NCBI GenBank assembly: GCA_028713655.1
Contig: JAQTNW010000014.1
Location: forward strand, 1-64,000
DNA from: Candidatus Methylacidiphilales bacterium
Lineage (GTDB): Bacteria; Verrucomicrobiota; Verrucomicrobiia; Methylacidiphilales; JAAUTS01
Reading direction: 5' to 3'
Length of the DNA: 64,000 bases
In this document: positions 1 through 8,410 of the stretch, one piece after another
Numbering within the stretch: the first letter of the stretch is position 1
Layout: each line of letters starts with the position of its first letter
Made by a program: the position numbers and the translations under genes
Notes under the pieces: model-generated
The model's input: the letters and a program-made list of their open reading frames with translations, nothing else
Database searches by the model: none
What the model was told of the DNA's origin: nothing

Positions 1-1
1 G

Positions 2-2029
2 ATCCTGCCCTACGCGCTCTACAGCGTGCTCTACGCCTCGACATCCGACTCCCGCTGGCACGAGGCCGGACACGGCACCGCCTTCAAAACCGACTGGATG
101 AACAACGCCCTCTACGAAATTGCCTCGTTCATGGTCATGCGCGAATCCACGGTCTGGCGCTGGAGCCACAATCGTCATCATAGCGATACCATCATTGTCG
201 GGCGAGATCCGGAGATCGCCGTCCCCCGCCCCCCAAACATCAAGACGCTCATCATGGGCTTTTTCAACCTTCCGGTGTATCCAAAATATTTCAGGCAAAT
301 CATAATGCACTCCTTTGGCCGGATGAGCGCCGATGAGAAGACTTTCATCCCCGAGAGTGAATTTCCAAAAATCTATTGGAAGGCCCGCATCTGCGTACTC
401 ATCTACGCCGATGTCATCGGCCTCGCGATCTGGACCGGCAGCATCCTGCCGCTTCTCTACGTTGGCCTTGCCAACCTTGTCGGCTCATGGCTCATGGTCA
501 TCTACGGCCTCACCCAGCACGCCGGGCTCGCCGAAAACGTCCTCGACCACCGCCTGAACTGCCGGACGGTCTATATGAATCTGATCCACCGCTATCTTTA
601 TTGGAACATGAACTATCATGTGGAGCATCACATGTTCCCGCTGGTGCCCTATCATGCCCTTCCGCAACTTCACGCCGCCGTCAAGGATGACATGCCGACG
701 CCTTACCCAGACATCCTCACCGCCTGGCGCGAGATCGTCTCGGCTGTGCTTCGTCAGGTCAAAGACCCCGCCTACCATGTGAGACGCAAACTGCCCGAGA
801 CCAAGGCGCGCCTCAACGAGGGCCTCCACAGATCCGACGCCATGCCTGATGCCGACGGTTGGATCGAAATTTGCGCCGCAGCGGATCTCGGACCCGCCGA
901 CGTCATTCGCTTCGACCACGGCAAGAAAACCTATGCCATCTGCCGCGACGACAAGGGGAATCTCCATGCCACAGACGGCATTTGCACCCACGGCAACACC
1001 CATCTCGGCGACGGCCTTGTGATTGGAAATACCATCGAGTGCCCGAAGCACAACGGACGCTTCAACCTGGCTGATGGTTCACCGGCGCGCGCCCCCATCT
1101 GCCGCGGACTCGCCACATTCCCCATCGAGGAGCGCAAGGGCCGTCTCTGGCTCAACATCGCCCACCCCGGCGGCGCTGGAACCCGCGAGCAAAAAACCTA
1201 TCATCTCCGCGTCGTCAGCAACAAGAACGTTTCCACCTTTATCAAGGAACTTGTTCTCGAACCCGTGGATCCGACGGAGAAAATCGCATTCACACCCGGC
1301 GACTACCTGCAATTGGATATTCCTGCCTACGAAAGCATCCCCTTTCGCGGGTTTGACATTCCCGAACCCTACGCCTCGGTCTGGGAGCGGCAACACATCT
1401 TCGACCTTGTCGCGCACAACCCCGAGACCGGCAGGCGCAACAACTATTCCCTCGCCTCCAATCAGGAATTCGAACGCATTCTGCGCTTTAATGTCCGCAT
1501 TGCCACGCCGCCGCCCGGGCAGGATTGCCCGCCCGGCGTCGGTTCCACTTACGTCTTCAACCTCAAGCCGGGCGACACCGTCTCCGCCATCGGTCCCTTT
1601 GGCGACTTTCATATCAAGCCCACGCAACGGGAAATGGTTTATATTGGAGGTGGCGCAGGCATGGCCCCGCTCCGCGCCCACCTCTCGCATCTTTTCGAGA
1701 CGGCAAAGACCGCCCGCAAGGTCAGCTATTGGTATGGAGCGCGCTCAAAGCAGGAGCTCTACTATCAGGACTACTTTGAAAACCTCGCCAGGTCCCACTC
1801 GAACTTCACGTTCCACTCCGCCCTGTCCTCTCCCCTGCCGGAGGACCAGTGGAGCAGCTACACCGGGTTTATCCACGAAGTCGTGCTGGACAACTATCTC
1901 AAGGGTCATGAGAACCCGAAGGTCGTCGAATTCTATCTCTGCGGCCCGCCCCTGATGATCAAAGCCTGCACGAAGATGCTCGCCACACTCGGCGTTCCCG
2001 CCAACCACATCGCCTACGATGAATTTTAA
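2..2029 (+). CDS. Fatty-acid desaturase / Rieske ferredoxin / NqrF-like reductase fusion (5' end outside window)
   Basis: The frame is open from base 2, so the gene starts upstream. Three modules follow in order. The first is a membrane desaturase/hydroxylase domain with His boxes HEAGH, HNRHH and HVEHH, which should bind a di-iron centre. The second is a Rieske [2Fe-2S] domain with CTH and CPKH ligand pairs (about bases 980-1060). The third is an FAD/NAD(P) reductase domain with YSLAS, GGGAGMAP and FYLCGPP motifs, closely resembling the reductase part of Na+-NQR subunit F. The set matches the separate hydrocarbon oxygenase, ferredoxin and reductase (MocD, MocE, MocF) of rhizopine catabolism, here in one chain. 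Inferred role: self-sufficient NAD(P)H-driven oxygenation or desaturation of a lipid or other substrate. The substrate cannot be told from sequence. Confidence 0.88.
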   Translation: MLPYALYSVLYASTSDSRWHEAGHGTAFKTDWMNNALYEIASFMVMRESTVWRWSHNRHHSDTIIVGRDPEIAVPRPPNIKTLIMGFFNLPVYPKYFRQIIMHSFGRMSADEKTFIPESEFPKIYWKARICVLIYADVIGLAIWTGSILPLLYVGLANLVGSWLMVIYGLTQHAGLAENVLDHRLNCRTVYMNLIHRYLYWNMNYHVEHHMFPLVPYHALPQLHAAVKDDMPTPYPDILTAWREIVSAVLRQVKDPAYHVRRKLPETKARLNEGLHRSDAMPDADGWIEICAAADLGPADVIRFDHGKKTYAICRDDKGNLHATDGICTHGNTHLGDGLVIGNTIECPKHNGRFNLADGSPARAPICRGLATFPIEERKGRLWLNIAHPGGAGTREQKTYHLRVVSNKNVSTFIKELVLEPVDPTEKIAFTPGDYLQLDIPAYESIPFRGFDIPEPYASVWERQHIFDLVAHNPETGRRNNYSLASNQEFERILRFNVRIATPPPGQDCPPGVGSTYVFNLKPGDTVSAIGPFGDFHIKPTQREMVYIGGGAGMAPLRAHLSHLFETAKTARKVSYWYGARSKQELYYQDYFENLARSHSNFTFHSALSSPLPEDQWSSYTGFIHEVVLDNYLKGHENPKVVEFYLCGPPLMIKACTKMLATLGVPANHIAYDEF

Positions 2030-2042
2030 GAGCAGCTTGGAA

Positions 2043-2498
2043 TTACTTGAGCCTTGTTTCGTAGAAGACGTATTTGCCGTCGGTCCGGACGAAGAAATCC
2101 TTGTTGAGCAGAATTATGGTGTAGGCCGGTGATGCCTCATTTGCGGGAGTGTATCCTTGTGATTCATAAATCCTGTTACCTTTCAGCAGCCAACGTCCAT
2201 GCAGGATACCCTCTTCAACCGGCAGCAGGGTCCATGTCCCGTCTTTTCGGTAAAGGTAATCGTGACGCGGAGATCGCCATGAGCCTGGCAGCAGCTTTGA
2301 AAAATCCGGATCCGCGGGCGCCGGGTGCTGGATCAGTTTTGCGTCGATCTCAAACGCCGCCGTCGCATTGCCGGCCTGGGCAAATTTTTCGCGTTTCGGA
2401 ATCAGGTCCAGAATGAGGCTGACGCGTTCAGACTCGGATTCGGCGAGGAGCACATGGCCTGTGAATAGAAACAACAACAGTAATATTCCGGTCTTCAT
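2043..2498 (-). CDS. Small secreted protein of unknown function
   Basis: A 151-residue protein starting at the ATG whose product begins MKTGILLLLFLFTG, a clear signal peptide; a longer reading from 2597 would put an unlikely extension before it. The mature part has a short charged helix (SESERVSLILDLIPKRE) and a C-terminal beta-rich section with GSWRSP, YRKDGTW and GRWLLKGNRIYES. These Trp/Gly strands recall lipocalin-like or copper-resistance NlpE-like barrels, but this is only a resemblance. It converges on the upstream fusion gene with 13 bases between the stops. No function can be assigned. Confidence 0.7.
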   Translation of the reverse strand: MKTGILLLLFLFTGHVLLAESESERVSLILDLIPKREKFAQAGNATAAFEIDAKLIQHPAPADPDFSKLLPGSWRSPRHDYLYRKDGTWTLLPVEEGILHGRWLLKGNRIYESQGYTPANEASPAYTIILLNKDFFVRTDGKYVFYETRLK

Positions 2499-2797
2499 GA
2501 TGAGAGACAATTGAACCACCAAGACACAAAGACACCAAGAAAACAATTTTACAGGAAGGTCGCGAAAAGCGCAGAGAATGGAGATTAATACGAGCACGGT
2601 TTTAAACGCGGATTTCGCAGATAAACGCAGTTGGGAAGCCTTAAGAATCGGAGTCCTTATTAGTGATCCTGTTCATCCTGTCAAAAATGTGCCAGTCATG
2701 CCAACTTTTCACAAAGCTGCGCGATGGAATCGCCTTGTTCTGTGTCAGGCAAAGGCGGCCGTTAGCTAACCTTGTGAGGTTATTCGGAAGAAAAAAA

Positions 2798-2836
2798 GCG
2801 GTGTCGCGCCCGGAGGGCTTGCCACCGCACTCCATA
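2798..2836. repeat. Dispersed repeat, GCGGTGTCGCGCC family, copy 1
   Basis: AAAGCGGTGTCGCGCC followed by GGCTTGCCACCGCACTCCAT. The same two blocks recur at 49704-49744 with a few bases missing between them. Both copies lie outside genes. Confidence 0.65.
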
Positions 2837-2934
2837 TCACATCCATCATACAAAGCGCATCAATGCGTCATCGCGAGAACCCAAACCTTCAAAGAAGGTG
2901 TTTTGAGCGGGAAAGAACGTGAGCTGTAGCTTAC

Positions 2935-3181
2935 CGCAACGCGGTTGCATCCTTCAGCCCAGGGTTGGCGCGAGTCAGCGAGAGCCTACCCTGGGTATCT
3001 GTCAAAAATGTTCCCAACTCTGAAGGAGTTCACTCGCGATGCCTATCGGAGTTGCAGCGGGGCGGCATGGGCGAGAGGAGGACGGAACCCATTCAGGGTT
3101 CGGGGTATTTTTTGATTTTACCCAGGGTAGCTCGTTCCTCGCAACCCTGGGCTGAAGGACGAAACGCCGTTGGCGTTTTAG
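2935..3181. repeat. Large inverted repeat around the CAGCCCAGGGTTG motif
   Basis: CCTTCAGCCCAGGGTT (2951-2966) and CCTACCCTGGGTA (2986-2998) reappear as reverse complements at 3143-3158 and 3120-3130. About 65 bases are thus present twice, head to head, flanking about 120 bp that holds a CACTCGCGATGCCTATCGGA repeat copy. The outer flanks (GCAACGCGGTTGC, ACGCCGTTGGCGT) are also related. This looks like a MITE- or REP-like unit with no transposase. Confidence 0.65.
3029..3053. repeat. ACTCGCGA/TCGGAGT dispersed repeat, copy 1
   Basis: Divergent copy (CACTCGCGATGCCTATCGGA then GTT) inside the larger inverted repeat. Confidence 0.5.
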
Positions 3182-3238
3182 CTAACATCATATATCTCAA
3201 CATCTTGTCACATCTGTTCATTAGGAGGTTCATCTGGA

Positions 3239-3262
3239 ACACTCGCGACGCATGTCGGAGTT
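3239..3262. repeat. ACTCGCGA/TCGGAGT dispersed repeat, copy 2
   Basis: Contains ACTCGCGACGCATGTCGGAG, preceded by CTGGAAC and followed by TT. This is the best match to the consensus in the window. Confidence 0.6.
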
Positions 3263-3478
3263 GGACCGTGGCGACCCATATATCTCTGGATTGCCGCGTT
3301 GTCCGCCACGGCGGACTCCTCGCAATGACGAAGCATGCCTGCTTCGTCTGGGATCACTGTAGCTTCAGTCAGCAGCTTTATGTTTTAAGCCTCCAGTTTC
3401 CCATCTGCGTCTATCCGCGTCCATCCGCGGTTCTATTTAAGTTCCTTCTGGATTCTGGATTTTCCTCCGCGCTCTAAA

Positions 3479-5488
3479 TCATTCAACCATTTCATCCAGC
3501 ACTTTATTCTCCAGCAGGATAACCGGGCACTCCGGCAGTTTACCCAGAAATGCCCTGCCATAGGACTTGGACAAAATCCGCGAGTCCAAAACAGCAATCT
3601 GTCCGGTGTCGGTGGCGGTGCGGATCAAGCGCCCGACTCCCTGGCGAAACTTCAGCACCGCTTCCGGCAATGAATATTCCTGAAACGGGTCGCCTCCGCG
3701 CGCTTCGATCCATTCCAGCTTGGCCTCGACCAACGGATGGTCGGGCACGGCAAAGGGCAGCCGGGTCAAGATCACGTTCTTCAAAAGGTCGCCCGGCAGA
3801 TCAACACCCTGCCAGAAGCTGTCGGTACCGAACAACACCCCGGATTTGCTTTTCTTGAACGCCTCGATCAGGCGACGGCGCGAGGTGCCTGTCCCCTGCA
3901 CCAGCAGTTCGATTTCATGTTTTTCAAAGCATCGCCTCATGGTGGCGGCCATGCGGTGCATCAGTCCGTAACTGGTAAACAAGACCAACGCCCGGCCCGC
4001 GGTCTGGCGTGAAAAATATTCGATCCAGCGCTCAAGAGCGGCCTCGTATTCCCGCGAAGCGGGCTCAGGCAGGCTTTTGGGGATAAACACCCGCATCTGC
4101 CGCGCGTAATCAAACGGCGAATCCAGTTGAAGGGCGTCCGCATCTTCCGCACCCACCCGATCCTGAAAATAGCCAAGCCCTTTCCCCACGGAAAGCGTGG
4201 CGCTGGTCAGGATTGCGGAATGCTCCGGTCTGAAAATGGTTTGGCGCAATACTTCAGCCAAATCAATCGGCGCGGCCTGCAATTGCAGGCTGGCATGATC
4301 CCTGCCTGTCCGCTCCACCCAATAGACATAATCGTCGCGCTCTTGCGAAAGAAACGTCTTGAGCTCATCCCGTACCGACGCAAAACGCCTCGCGAAGTCG
4401 CGCAGTTCAAGCTGCGTGCTTTCGTCCTTGGTGTCCGTGGCCAGTTCCAGCAACGACTGCCGTAATTGCATCAGCGGCAGCGCGAGCGAATCCTCGGCCA
4501 GCTCCGGCTGCCGTACGCGGAATTCGTTCCCCTTTTTGAAAGTGCAGGCCGTCTCGATTTTTCCAAAAAATATGTCCATTTCTTCCATCAGGTGCGACAC
4601 CTGCTTTTGCGCCTCGCCCGCGCGCAGGACCGAAAGCAAACCCTTGCGGGTCGAGGGATGATGCAGTCGCTGGAGCTGGTAACGCAGGGCCGAAGATGAA
4701 ACCGATAATCCAATATGCCGCGCCGCGGTCAGTTCGAGATTGTGCGCCTCGTCGAAGATCACGAAATCATTCGGGAACAGATAACCCTCCTGCGCCGCGA
4801 TTTCCTCGTCCATGCCGCCCAGGCAGGTGAAAAAGAGCGTGTGGTTGAGGATCACGAGGTCCGACTCCAAAAGCCGCTTGCGCGCACGCTGATAAAAACA
4901 TTTCGGATTCGATCCGCAAGTCCGCGTGGTGCAGGTATGCGGCTCGCTGCAAACCTGCGACCAGACCTTGAAATCCGGTTCGGTATCAAAATCGCTGAGC
5001 GTCCCCTCCTCGGTCTTTTGCAGCCACTGCCAGATCCGTTCCAGTTCCGCGCGCTCGCTGCTGACAAACAAATCGGCGGCCTGGGTCATGGCGCGCTGGA
5101 GGCGGGCCGGGCAAACATAGTTTTGCCGCCCCTTGAGAAGGGTTGCTTTGAAATCAAACGGCAGGATTTTTTCAGCCAGCGGAATGTCCTTGTGAAACAA
5201 CTGCTCCTGCAGATTGATCGTGTGCGTGGAAATGAGGGCCTTCCGGCCCTGCTCACGGGCAAAGCTGATGGCCGGAAGCAGATAGGCCAGGCTTTTGCCG
5301 ACACCCGTGCCCGCTTCGACCACCAGATGCCGCTGCCCTTCCAGCGCGCGGGCGACGGCGGCGGCCATGTCCTGCTGCACCGCGCGATGCTCGTACTTGC
5401 GCGCCTTTGAAAGCAGGCCGCCAGGGCCGAACATGGCGCGAATGCGTGCTTCGAGCCCGGAGCTGCTATGTTCGATCGGCAAAATCAT
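3479..5488 (-). CDS. dinG: DinG/XPD-family ATP-dependent DNA helicase
   Basis: A 669-residue superfamily 2 helicase of the DinG/Rad3 group, which unwinds D-loops, R-loops and damaged DNA 5' to 3'. Visible: Walker A GTGVGKS (60-66), an iron-sulfur cysteine set (C126, C180/C186, C191, C197), the DEAH box in VIFDEAHNLE (246-249), and C-terminal motifs GTDSFWQGVDLPGD and QGVGRLIRT. The Fe-S cysteines separate it from non-cluster helicases. It has no exonuclease domain, unlike the Firmicute DinG form. It is transcribed alone, followed downstream by a repeat-rich gap. The name is at family level; a YoaA-like role is equally possible. Confidence 0.88.
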   Translation of the reverse strand: MILPIEHSSSGLEARIRAMFGPGGLLSKARKYEHRAVQQDMAAAVARALEGQRHLVVEAGTGVGKSLAYLLPAISFAREQGRKALISTHTINLQEQLFHKDIPLAEKILPFDFKATLLKGRQNYVCPARLQRAMTQAADLFVSSERAELERIWQWLQKTEEGTLSDFDTEPDFKVWSQVCSEPHTCTTRTCGSNPKCFYQRARKRLLESDLVILNHTLFFTCLGGMDEEIAAQEGYLFPNDFVIFDEAHNLELTAARHIGLSVSSSALRYQLQRLHHPSTRKGLLSVLRAGEAQKQVSHLMEEMDIFFGKIETACTFKKGNEFRVRQPELAEDSLALPLMQLRQSLLELATDTKDESTQLELRDFARRFASVRDELKTFLSQERDDYVYWVERTGRDHASLQLQAAPIDLAEVLRQTIFRPEHSAILTSATLSVGKGLGYFQDRVGAEDADALQLDSPFDYARQMRVFIPKSLPEPASREYEAALERWIEYFSRQTAGRALVLFTSYGLMHRMAATMRRCFEKHEIELLVQGTGTSRRRLIEAFKKSKSGVLFGTDSFWQGVDLPGDLLKNVILTRLPFAVPDHPLVEAKLEWIEARGGDPFQEYSLPEAVLKFRQGVGRLIRTATDTGQIAVLDSRILSKSYGRAFLGKLPECPVILLENKVLDEMVE

Positions 5489-5588
5489 GAAACAAAATTC
5501 TACCGCGTAGCAAGCGCCTGTCCAACAGGGAAAAACACTATGACTTTAACCGCCAAGACACGAAGAATTTTGGATTACGAGAGCTGCC

Positions 5589-5635
5589 GGGCAAGATGCC
5601 CGCCAGTGCGGGCGGGACGCCAGCGCTCCTGTAAA
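5589..5635. repeat. Dispersed repeat GATGCCCG..GCGGGCGGGACGCC, copy 1
   Basis: AAGATGCCCGCCAGTGCGGG followed by CGGGACGCCAGCGCTCC. A second copy with the same layout is at 55707-55747. Confidence 0.55.
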
Positions 5636-5643
5636 GCAACCAT

Positions 5644-6432
5644 TTAAAGCAAATGCTCGGCGTGGAATTTTTCCACAAGGGCCAGAATCACATCCGCCAT
5701 TCCTGGTTCGGTACCAAGGGAAGGCGCAACCCAAAACCGTCGCCGATCCGTCGTGGCATCATTCGAGGCGGCTGCGGTTCCGCTTTCTCCCGATGCGAGC
5801 AGCGCCGGGATGTCCTCGGAAGCATGCAGGCCGTCGGAAACAAAGAACGGAACCACGATCATCTGCGGCAGGGCCGTCAAAGTCCTCCAATCGCGGATGA
5901 AAGGCGGTTCTTCAAGGAAAGCCGCCTCCACCTGGCCATACACGCCCAGTGCGCGAAGTTTTTCCACCTGCGCAACAATCACAGCCTTCGAGTTTTCATT
6001 CCTGGGCGTACCGTGCCCCGCGATCAGCAGGCATACATCCTTTTCCGACAACTTTTCGGTTTCCAGGATCGCCCGCGCGCGGCGCAGCAAAACCTCCGTC
6101 ATCGACGGATGGGTGCCGACCGGGTCGCAATGATAGATGCGATGCCCGCGAACTTCCGTGACCGGCCCTGTCAGGGAAAATTCGCGCGGCAGGATTTGTT
6201 TGGTGTAATAGCCCTCGCTGATAAAATTCGGGACCAGGTAAACCTCGCGGCTTTGGACGAGATTCAAGACGTCCTTGTAAAAAGGCGGCTCGAGCCAGAA
6301 ACAAACGTACACTTCCGCAAAAATCCCGCGTTGCCGAATCCGCTCCGCCTGCTCGCGCGTGGGCCGGCTGGAATCCTGGTTTTGGGTGGAACCGTGGGCT
6401 GCCAGAAGCAAGGCTGCATGCCGATAAGTCAT
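5644..6432 (-). CDS. CbiX/SirB-like chelatase family protein, two tandem domains
   Basis: A 262-residue protein with two homologous CbiX halves, each opening with the family signature: LLLAAHGST (His13) and LLIAGHGTPRNE (His140). CbiX/SirB proteins insert Co2+ or Fe2+ into sirohydrochlorin, using His side chains near the halves' active sites. Start chosen at MTYRHAALLLAAHGS, which puts the first motif at the usual distance from the N terminus; an upstream ATG at 6477 would add 15 hydrophobic residues. No cobalamin or siroheme genes lie nearby, so the metal and substrate are uncertain. No clear Shine-Dalgarno sequence was seen. Confidence 0.75.
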   Translation of the reverse strand: MTYRHAALLLAAHGSTQNQDSSRPTREQAERIRQRGIFAEVYVCFWLEPPFYKDVLNLVQSREVYLVPNFISEGYYTKQILPREFSLTGPVTEVRGHRIYHCDPVGTHPSMTEVLLRRARAILETEKLSEKDVCLLIAGHGTPRNENSKAVIVAQVEKLRALGVYGQVEAAFLEEPPFIRDWRTLTALPQMIVVPFFVSDGLHASEDIPALLASGESGTAAASNDATTDRRRFWVAPSLGTEPGMADVILALVEKFHAEHLL

Positions 6433-6843
6433 CGGAGGCAAGATAACCGGAAACCCAAAAAAAAACAATGGGAGCAAAAGGCAACGATTTTAACGCAAAG
6501 GCGCAGGGGAAAATGCAAATAAACTTAAAACTTACTCAGAACCACGGATGAACACGGATAGGCGCGGATAAAAAGGCCGCTATTTGTTTTAAATCGGACG
6601 AGACAAGCGCGTCCCTGGTTCCTGCCAAACTTTGGAGCAGGACACTTTGCAGGGGTTTTCAGAAGCGTGTGAAACATCCGGGCTAGTCATAAAAGTTTTT
6701 CAAAATATTCACACAATTGACTTCAAATACACCAGCATTTCGATAGAGTTGGCTCCATTATAAAACAGAGCAAGCAACAAAAACAAAGCCGTTCCCGCCA
6801 ACAAAACCCGGATGACAGCCCGTCGGCCAACAGGCAAACCTGC
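6433..6843. other. Gene-free gap with dispersed repeats
   Basis: Holds an A-rich tract (6457-6466), a CCACGGATGAACACGGAT motif (6541-6573) and a decayed copy of the three-hairpin element (6583-6686). The frame of the integrase remnant is open through the last 120 bases but has no good start. Confidence 0.65.
6583..6686 (+). repeat. Three-hairpin element, partial copy C
   Basis: Retains the conserved 3' part: GGACACTTTGCAGGGGTTTT, CAGAAGCGTGTGAAACATCC, GGGCTAG. The 5' arm of the last hairpin is degenerate (AAATCGGACG instead of TAGCCCGGAT), so the stem cannot form fully, and the first two hairpins are absent. Compare the full copies at 28180-28430 and 37762-38011. Confidence 0.7.
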
Positions 6844-7077
6844 ATGGATTGGTATGTGCGCTATTTAAAATTCCACAAGATGCGGAACCCGGAAAAGATG
6901 GGCGTAAAAGAGGTTGCGGCTTTTTTGGGCCATCTTGAAGGCAACGGCTCTACCGCAATCCATATCCAGAACCAGGCGCTTAATGCCCTGGCTTTTGTGT
7001 ACAGCCATGTTTTGGACAAGCCCTTGCCGGAACTGAACGCCTCGCGTGTGCGCGAAATGCATAAACATAGGAATTGA
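6844..7077 (+). pseudogene. Remnant of tyrosine recombinase (integron/phage integrase N-terminal SAM-like domain)
   Basis: The 77-residue product (MDWYVRYLKFHK, then MGVKEVAAFLGHLE, then IQNQALNALAFVYSHVL) matches the core-binding N-terminal domain of integron-integrase-like tyrosine recombinases. The frame ends at a normal stop and nothing downstream encodes the catalytic R-H-R-Y domain: bases 7078-7202 are repeat sequence. The frame is also open upstream to about 6721 without a convincing start, as expected for a decayed gene. It lies directly 3' of a partial three-hairpin element. A short functional DNA-binding peptide is possible but less likely. Confidence 0.65.
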
Positions 7078-7110
7078 GCCGCAAAAGTAAATCGCCACGG
7101 CGCGAAAGAC

Positions 7111-7132
7111 AACTCCGACATGCGTCGCGAGT
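7111..7132. repeat. ACTCGCGA/TCGGAGT dispersed repeat, copy 3 (inverted)
   Basis: AACTCCGACATGCGTCGCGA, then GT, immediately followed by the palindromic repeat at 7141-7171. Confidence 0.6.
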
Positions 7133-7140
7133 GGAATGAC

Positions 7141-7171
7141 CACACACCCCGAAGCGGTCGCCGCGGCGACC
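7141..7171. repeat. Repeat with 16-bp perfect palindrome GGTCGCCGCGGCGACC
   Basis: CACACCCCGAAGC leads into GGTCGCCGCGGCGACC (7156-7171). The reverse complement of nearly the whole unit occurs at 31450-31480. A small hairpin, CCCCTC-TTGATA-GAGGGG (7178-7195), follows and sits just past the end of the aldolase gene, where it might help end that transcript. Confidence 0.6.
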
Positions 7172-7202
7172 TTTCTGCCCCTCTTGATAGAGGGGATTGC
7201 TA

Positions 7203-8234
7203 TCAAACTTTGCCGAAGATGGATTTCCCGGTCGAGAGCAGGTCGTCACAGGCCTGTCCGAGCCGCTGGGCAAGGCCGAGTTCCGCTTTTTTCAGATAGG
7301 TCCTGGGGTCGTAAGCCTTTTTGTCGCCGATCTCACCGTCGATCTTGAGCACTCCATCATAATTTTTCATCATGTGATCCACGATCGGACGTGTGAACGC
7401 GTATTGCGTGTCCGTATCGATGTTCATCTTGACCACACCGTAGCCGAGAGTTTCCCGGATTTCGTTCAGAGGCGTTCCAGAGCCGCCGTGGAAGACGAGG
7501 TCGAATTCCGCCACTTTGCCATATTTGGCGACAACGGCGTCCTGTCCCTTTTTCAAAATGTCGGGGCGCAACTTGACGGCGCCGGGCTTGTAGGAGCCGT
7601 GCACATTGCCGAACGTGGCGGCAAACATGTAACGGCCGACACCCTTGAGATTCTCATAAACAGCGAGCATGTCCTCGGGCGTGGTGTAAAGTTTGTCGGA
7701 ATGATGGCCGGAATTATCGACGCCGTCCTCTTCACCGCCAACGACACCAGCTTCGACTTCGAGCACGATCTCGTTCTCGGCGCAAAGCTTGAGCAAGTCC
7801 TTCGACAGCGCGATGTTTTCCTTCAACGGCAATTCCGAGGCGTCGAGCATATGGGAGGTGAAGAGGTTCGACTGGCCGGCCTTGCGACGACGGGCAGTCT
7901 CCGTGATGAGCGGCTTCAGGAAATTGTCCACCTTCTTGGGCTGGCAATGGTCGGTGTGGAGCCCCACCAAGATGTTATATTTTTCTGCGAGGCGATGGGC
8001 CGCTTCGGCCAGCACCATGGCGCCGAAGGCCATGTCCTTGACATTCAAGCCCGAGGCAAATTCCCCGCCACCGGTGGAGAACTGGATGATGCCGTCGGAT
8101 TTTTTATCGGCAAAAGCCTTGAGGGCTCCGTTGATGGTGGTGATGGAAGTGACGTTGATGGCCGGGTAAGCGTAGTCGCCCTTCTGGGCGGCATCGAGCA
8201 TGGCGGCGAATTGTTTGGGAGTGGCGACTGGCAT
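7203..8234 (-). CDS. fbaA: Class II fructose-bisphosphate aldolase
   Basis: A 343-residue Zn2+-dependent aldolase that cleaves fructose 1,6-bisphosphate to glyceraldehyde 3-phosphate and dihydroxyacetone phosphate in the cytosol. Metal and substrate motifs are complete: GLHTDHCQ, EVEAGVVGGEEDG, ATFGNVHGSY and VFHGGSGTP. Length and motif order match the class IIA (E. coli FbaA/yeast-like) form. It lies 176 bases downstream of the HtrA-like gene on the same strand, separated by a copy of the TTTTACAGGAAGGACGC repeat, so it probably has its own promoter. It feeds the glycolytic cluster at 58-61 kb. Confidence 0.96.
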   Translation of the reverse strand: MPVATPKQFAAMLDAAQKGDYAYPAINVTSITTINGALKAFADKKSDGIIQFSTGGGEFASGLNVKDMAFGAMVLAEAAHRLAEKYNILVGLHTDHCQPKKVDNFLKPLITETARRRKAGQSNLFTSHMLDASELPLKENIALSKDLLKLCAENEIVLEVEAGVVGGEEDGVDNSGHHSDKLYTTPEDMLAVYENLKGVGRYMFAATFGNVHGSYKPGAVKLRPDILKKGQDAVVAKYGKVAEFDLVFHGGSGTPLNEIRETLGYGVVKMNIDTDTQYAFTRPIVDHMMKNYDGVLKIDGEIGDKKAYDPRTYLKKAELGLAQRLGQACDDLLSTGKSIFGKV

Positions 8235-8337
8235 AATGCGGGAAAGGCTAACGTCGCGCGACGGCTTGGAAAGCAGAAAAGCAAAAAGGGGGTTGCGATA
8301 TTAACCCTGTGAATGGGCTTATGAGCCGGAAGGTAAA

Positions 8338-8372
8338 ACGTTTTTTACAGGAAGGACGCAAAGTTAAAGAAA
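8338..8372. repeat. TTTTACAGGAAG..CGC dispersed repeat
   Basis: TTTTTTACAGGAAGGACGCA then AAGTTAAAGAAAA. Related copies are at 2547-2577, 16756-16790 and 18376-18405, all between genes. Confidence 0.5.
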
Positions 8373-8410
8373 ATAAAACTCTTTCTTTGCGCTGAACACT
8401 GGGAAGTGGA

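Larger units (their letters stand above)
2499..3478. other. 980-bp gene-free, repeat-rich gap
   Basis: No convincing coding region. It contains a stretch like 'ttttacaggaaggtcgcgaaaagcg' split at 2549-2573, a copy of the AAAGCGGTGTCGCGCC repeat (2798-2836), a large inverted repeat (2935-3181), two copies of the CTCGCGACG/ATGTCGGAGT repeat (3029-3053, 3239-3262) and a TCTATCCGCGTCCATCCGCGG motif (3403-3434). Short frames here translate only repeat sequence. Confidence 0.75.

Noticed and set aside
2600-3478. Coding frames in the repeat-rich gap (e.g. 170 codons at 2965-3477)
   Set aside because: The translated sequence is made of repeat motifs found in other gaps and in other frames.
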